Source of the DNA: Actinomycetes bacterium
Lineage (GTDB): Bacteria; Actinomycetota; Thermoleophilia; RBG-16-64-13
Length of the DNA stretch: 32,226 bases
NCBI GenBank assembly: GCA_021802965.1
Contig: JAJZQZ010000007.1
Location: 3,224-35,449, forward strand
Direction of reading: 5' to 3'
Shown: positions 31,720 through 32,226 of the stretch, one piece after another
Numbering within the stretch: position 1 is the first letter of the stretch
How the letters are laid out: every line of letters begins with the position of its first letter
Made by a program: the position numbers and the translations under genes
The notes under the pieces: model-generated
What the model saw: only the letters and a program-made list of their open reading frames with translations
Told to the model about the DNA's origin: nothing
Database searches by the model: none

Positions 31720-31821
31720 CGGTGACGCGCGCCTCCCCAGAAGGGTGCTGAAATGTGACGCCTGGTCGCCAAGGCGCGAACAGGCGAGCGTGGTCCCTGC
31801 CTCATGCTAGCACCGCCGATG

Positions 31822-32226
31822 TCAGGATGCCCGTCCGAAGGCGGACTCGGCGAGGATCTGGCCTCCGTCGACCACGATGGTCTGGCCGGTGATGAACTTG
31901 GCCTCGTCCGAGGCCAGGAAGGCCATCGCCCAGCCGATGTCCTCCGGGTCGCCGAGATGACCCATGGGGATGACGGCCGCGTTCTCTCGCGCGTACTCGT
32001 CGCCGCCGGGCATCTCCAGCATGCCCTCGGTGACGATGTTGCCCGGCTCGACCCCGTTGACCGTGATGCCCCGATCGGCCAACTCCAGTGCGGCGTTGCG
32101 GATGAAGCCGTTGATGCCCCCCTTCGCCGATGCGTAGTGGCTCAGGCCCACGATGGCCGTGCGGTTGCCCGTCGTGGACGAGGTGATGACGATGCGCCCG
32201 CATCGTTGGCTCAGCATCTGAGGGAG
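31822..32226 (-). CDS. SDR-family oxidoreductase, C-terminal part (5' end outside window)
   Basis: The frame is open to the right edge, so the start is missing; the visible 134 residues begin at LPQM, a typical internal SDR segment. It has IVITSSTTG with the catalytic Ser, SHYASAKGG with the Tyr-x3-Lys pair, GITVNGVEPGNI, and the usual end ITGQTIVVDGG. The Rossmann-fold N-terminus with the NAD(P) motif lies outside. It is a classical short-chain dehydrogenase/reductase, probably an oxidoreductase of a hydroxy or keto group. It is separated by 102 bases from the glycan operon and need not be part of it. Confidence 0.9.
   Translation of the reverse strand, partial: LPQMLSQRCGRIVITSSTTGNRTAIVGLSHYASAKGGINGFIRNAALELADRGITVNGVEPGNIVTEGMLEMPGGDEYARENAAVIPMGHLGDPEDIGWAMAFLASDEAKFITGQTIVVDGGQILAESAFGRAS

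Noticed and set aside
1-32226. tRNA, rRNA, CRISPR arrays, IS elements
   Set aside because: No T-loop/acceptor patterns, regularly spaced repeats, transposase motifs or terminal inverted repeats were seen. A tRNAscan-SE and ISfinder search would confirm.

Overview
This window is high-GC DNA with dense, short-spaced genes and frequent GTG starts. It carries twin-arginine and lipoprotein signals, S-layer-homology (SLH) proteins with Asp-Asp-Ile-Pro-Gly pre-peptidase-like (PPC) domains, and a Wzm/Wzt-type glycan exporter. Together these suggest an uncultured, probably deep-branching member of the Actinomycetota. That placement is inference from domain style only; no rRNA or other marker gene is present.

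Layout, left to right. (1) 1-5993, plus strand: the tail of an unknown gene, a decayed fragment of a UPF0261 (Tm-1-like) gene, a HAD-like phosphatase paired with an unknown protein, a small ORF, then a compact metabolic operon of an intact UPF0261 protein, an acyl-CoA ligase and an SCP2-type thiolase. (2) 5994-8025: a poorly coding, apparently decaying stretch with a frameshifted secreted-protein gene and minus-strand gene debris. (3) 8026-12574: a group-1-type truncated hemoglobin, a convergent Tat/lipoprotein branched-chain-type substrate-binding protein with a visible promoter and ACTAT/ATAGT palindromes, a CPA2/KefB-type antiporter, and a frameshifted small membrane protein. (4) 12965-20269, plus strand: a run of envelope genes, namely a four-helix membrane protein, a secreted seven-bladed propeller with SLH repeats, TatA, a membrane-anchored propeller, an MFS transporter, a tiny zinc ribbon and a secreted double-PPC/SLH protein. 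(5) 20266-31719: a surface-glycan region. Its core is a minus-strand operon with overlapping or nearly touching genes: PPC/SLH hairpin protein, wzm, wzt, a GT4-like protein lacking the usual catalytic glutamates, an intact GT4, and a P-loop kinase-like protein. Next to it lie a secreted Kre9-like repeat protein with its own promoter, a nucleotidyltransferase-kinase fusion, and a second PPC/SLH hairpin protein. (6) 31822-32226: an incomplete SDR oxidoreductase.

The most interesting pattern is a family of four proteins sharing one C-terminal SLH-derived module (Glu-Tyr-Asn-Gly ... Trp-Asp-Pro ... Ser-Arg-Gly-Glu, partly diverged in one member). Two are ordinary secreted surface proteins. The other two carry an N-terminal two-helix hairpin whose flanking charges predict that the PPC/SLH module faces the cytoplasm, and one of these is the first gene of the glycan-export operon, overlapping wzm. 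A cytoplasm-facing SLH-like partner of a Wzm/Wzt exporter would be a new arrangement; the topology is predicted, not shown.
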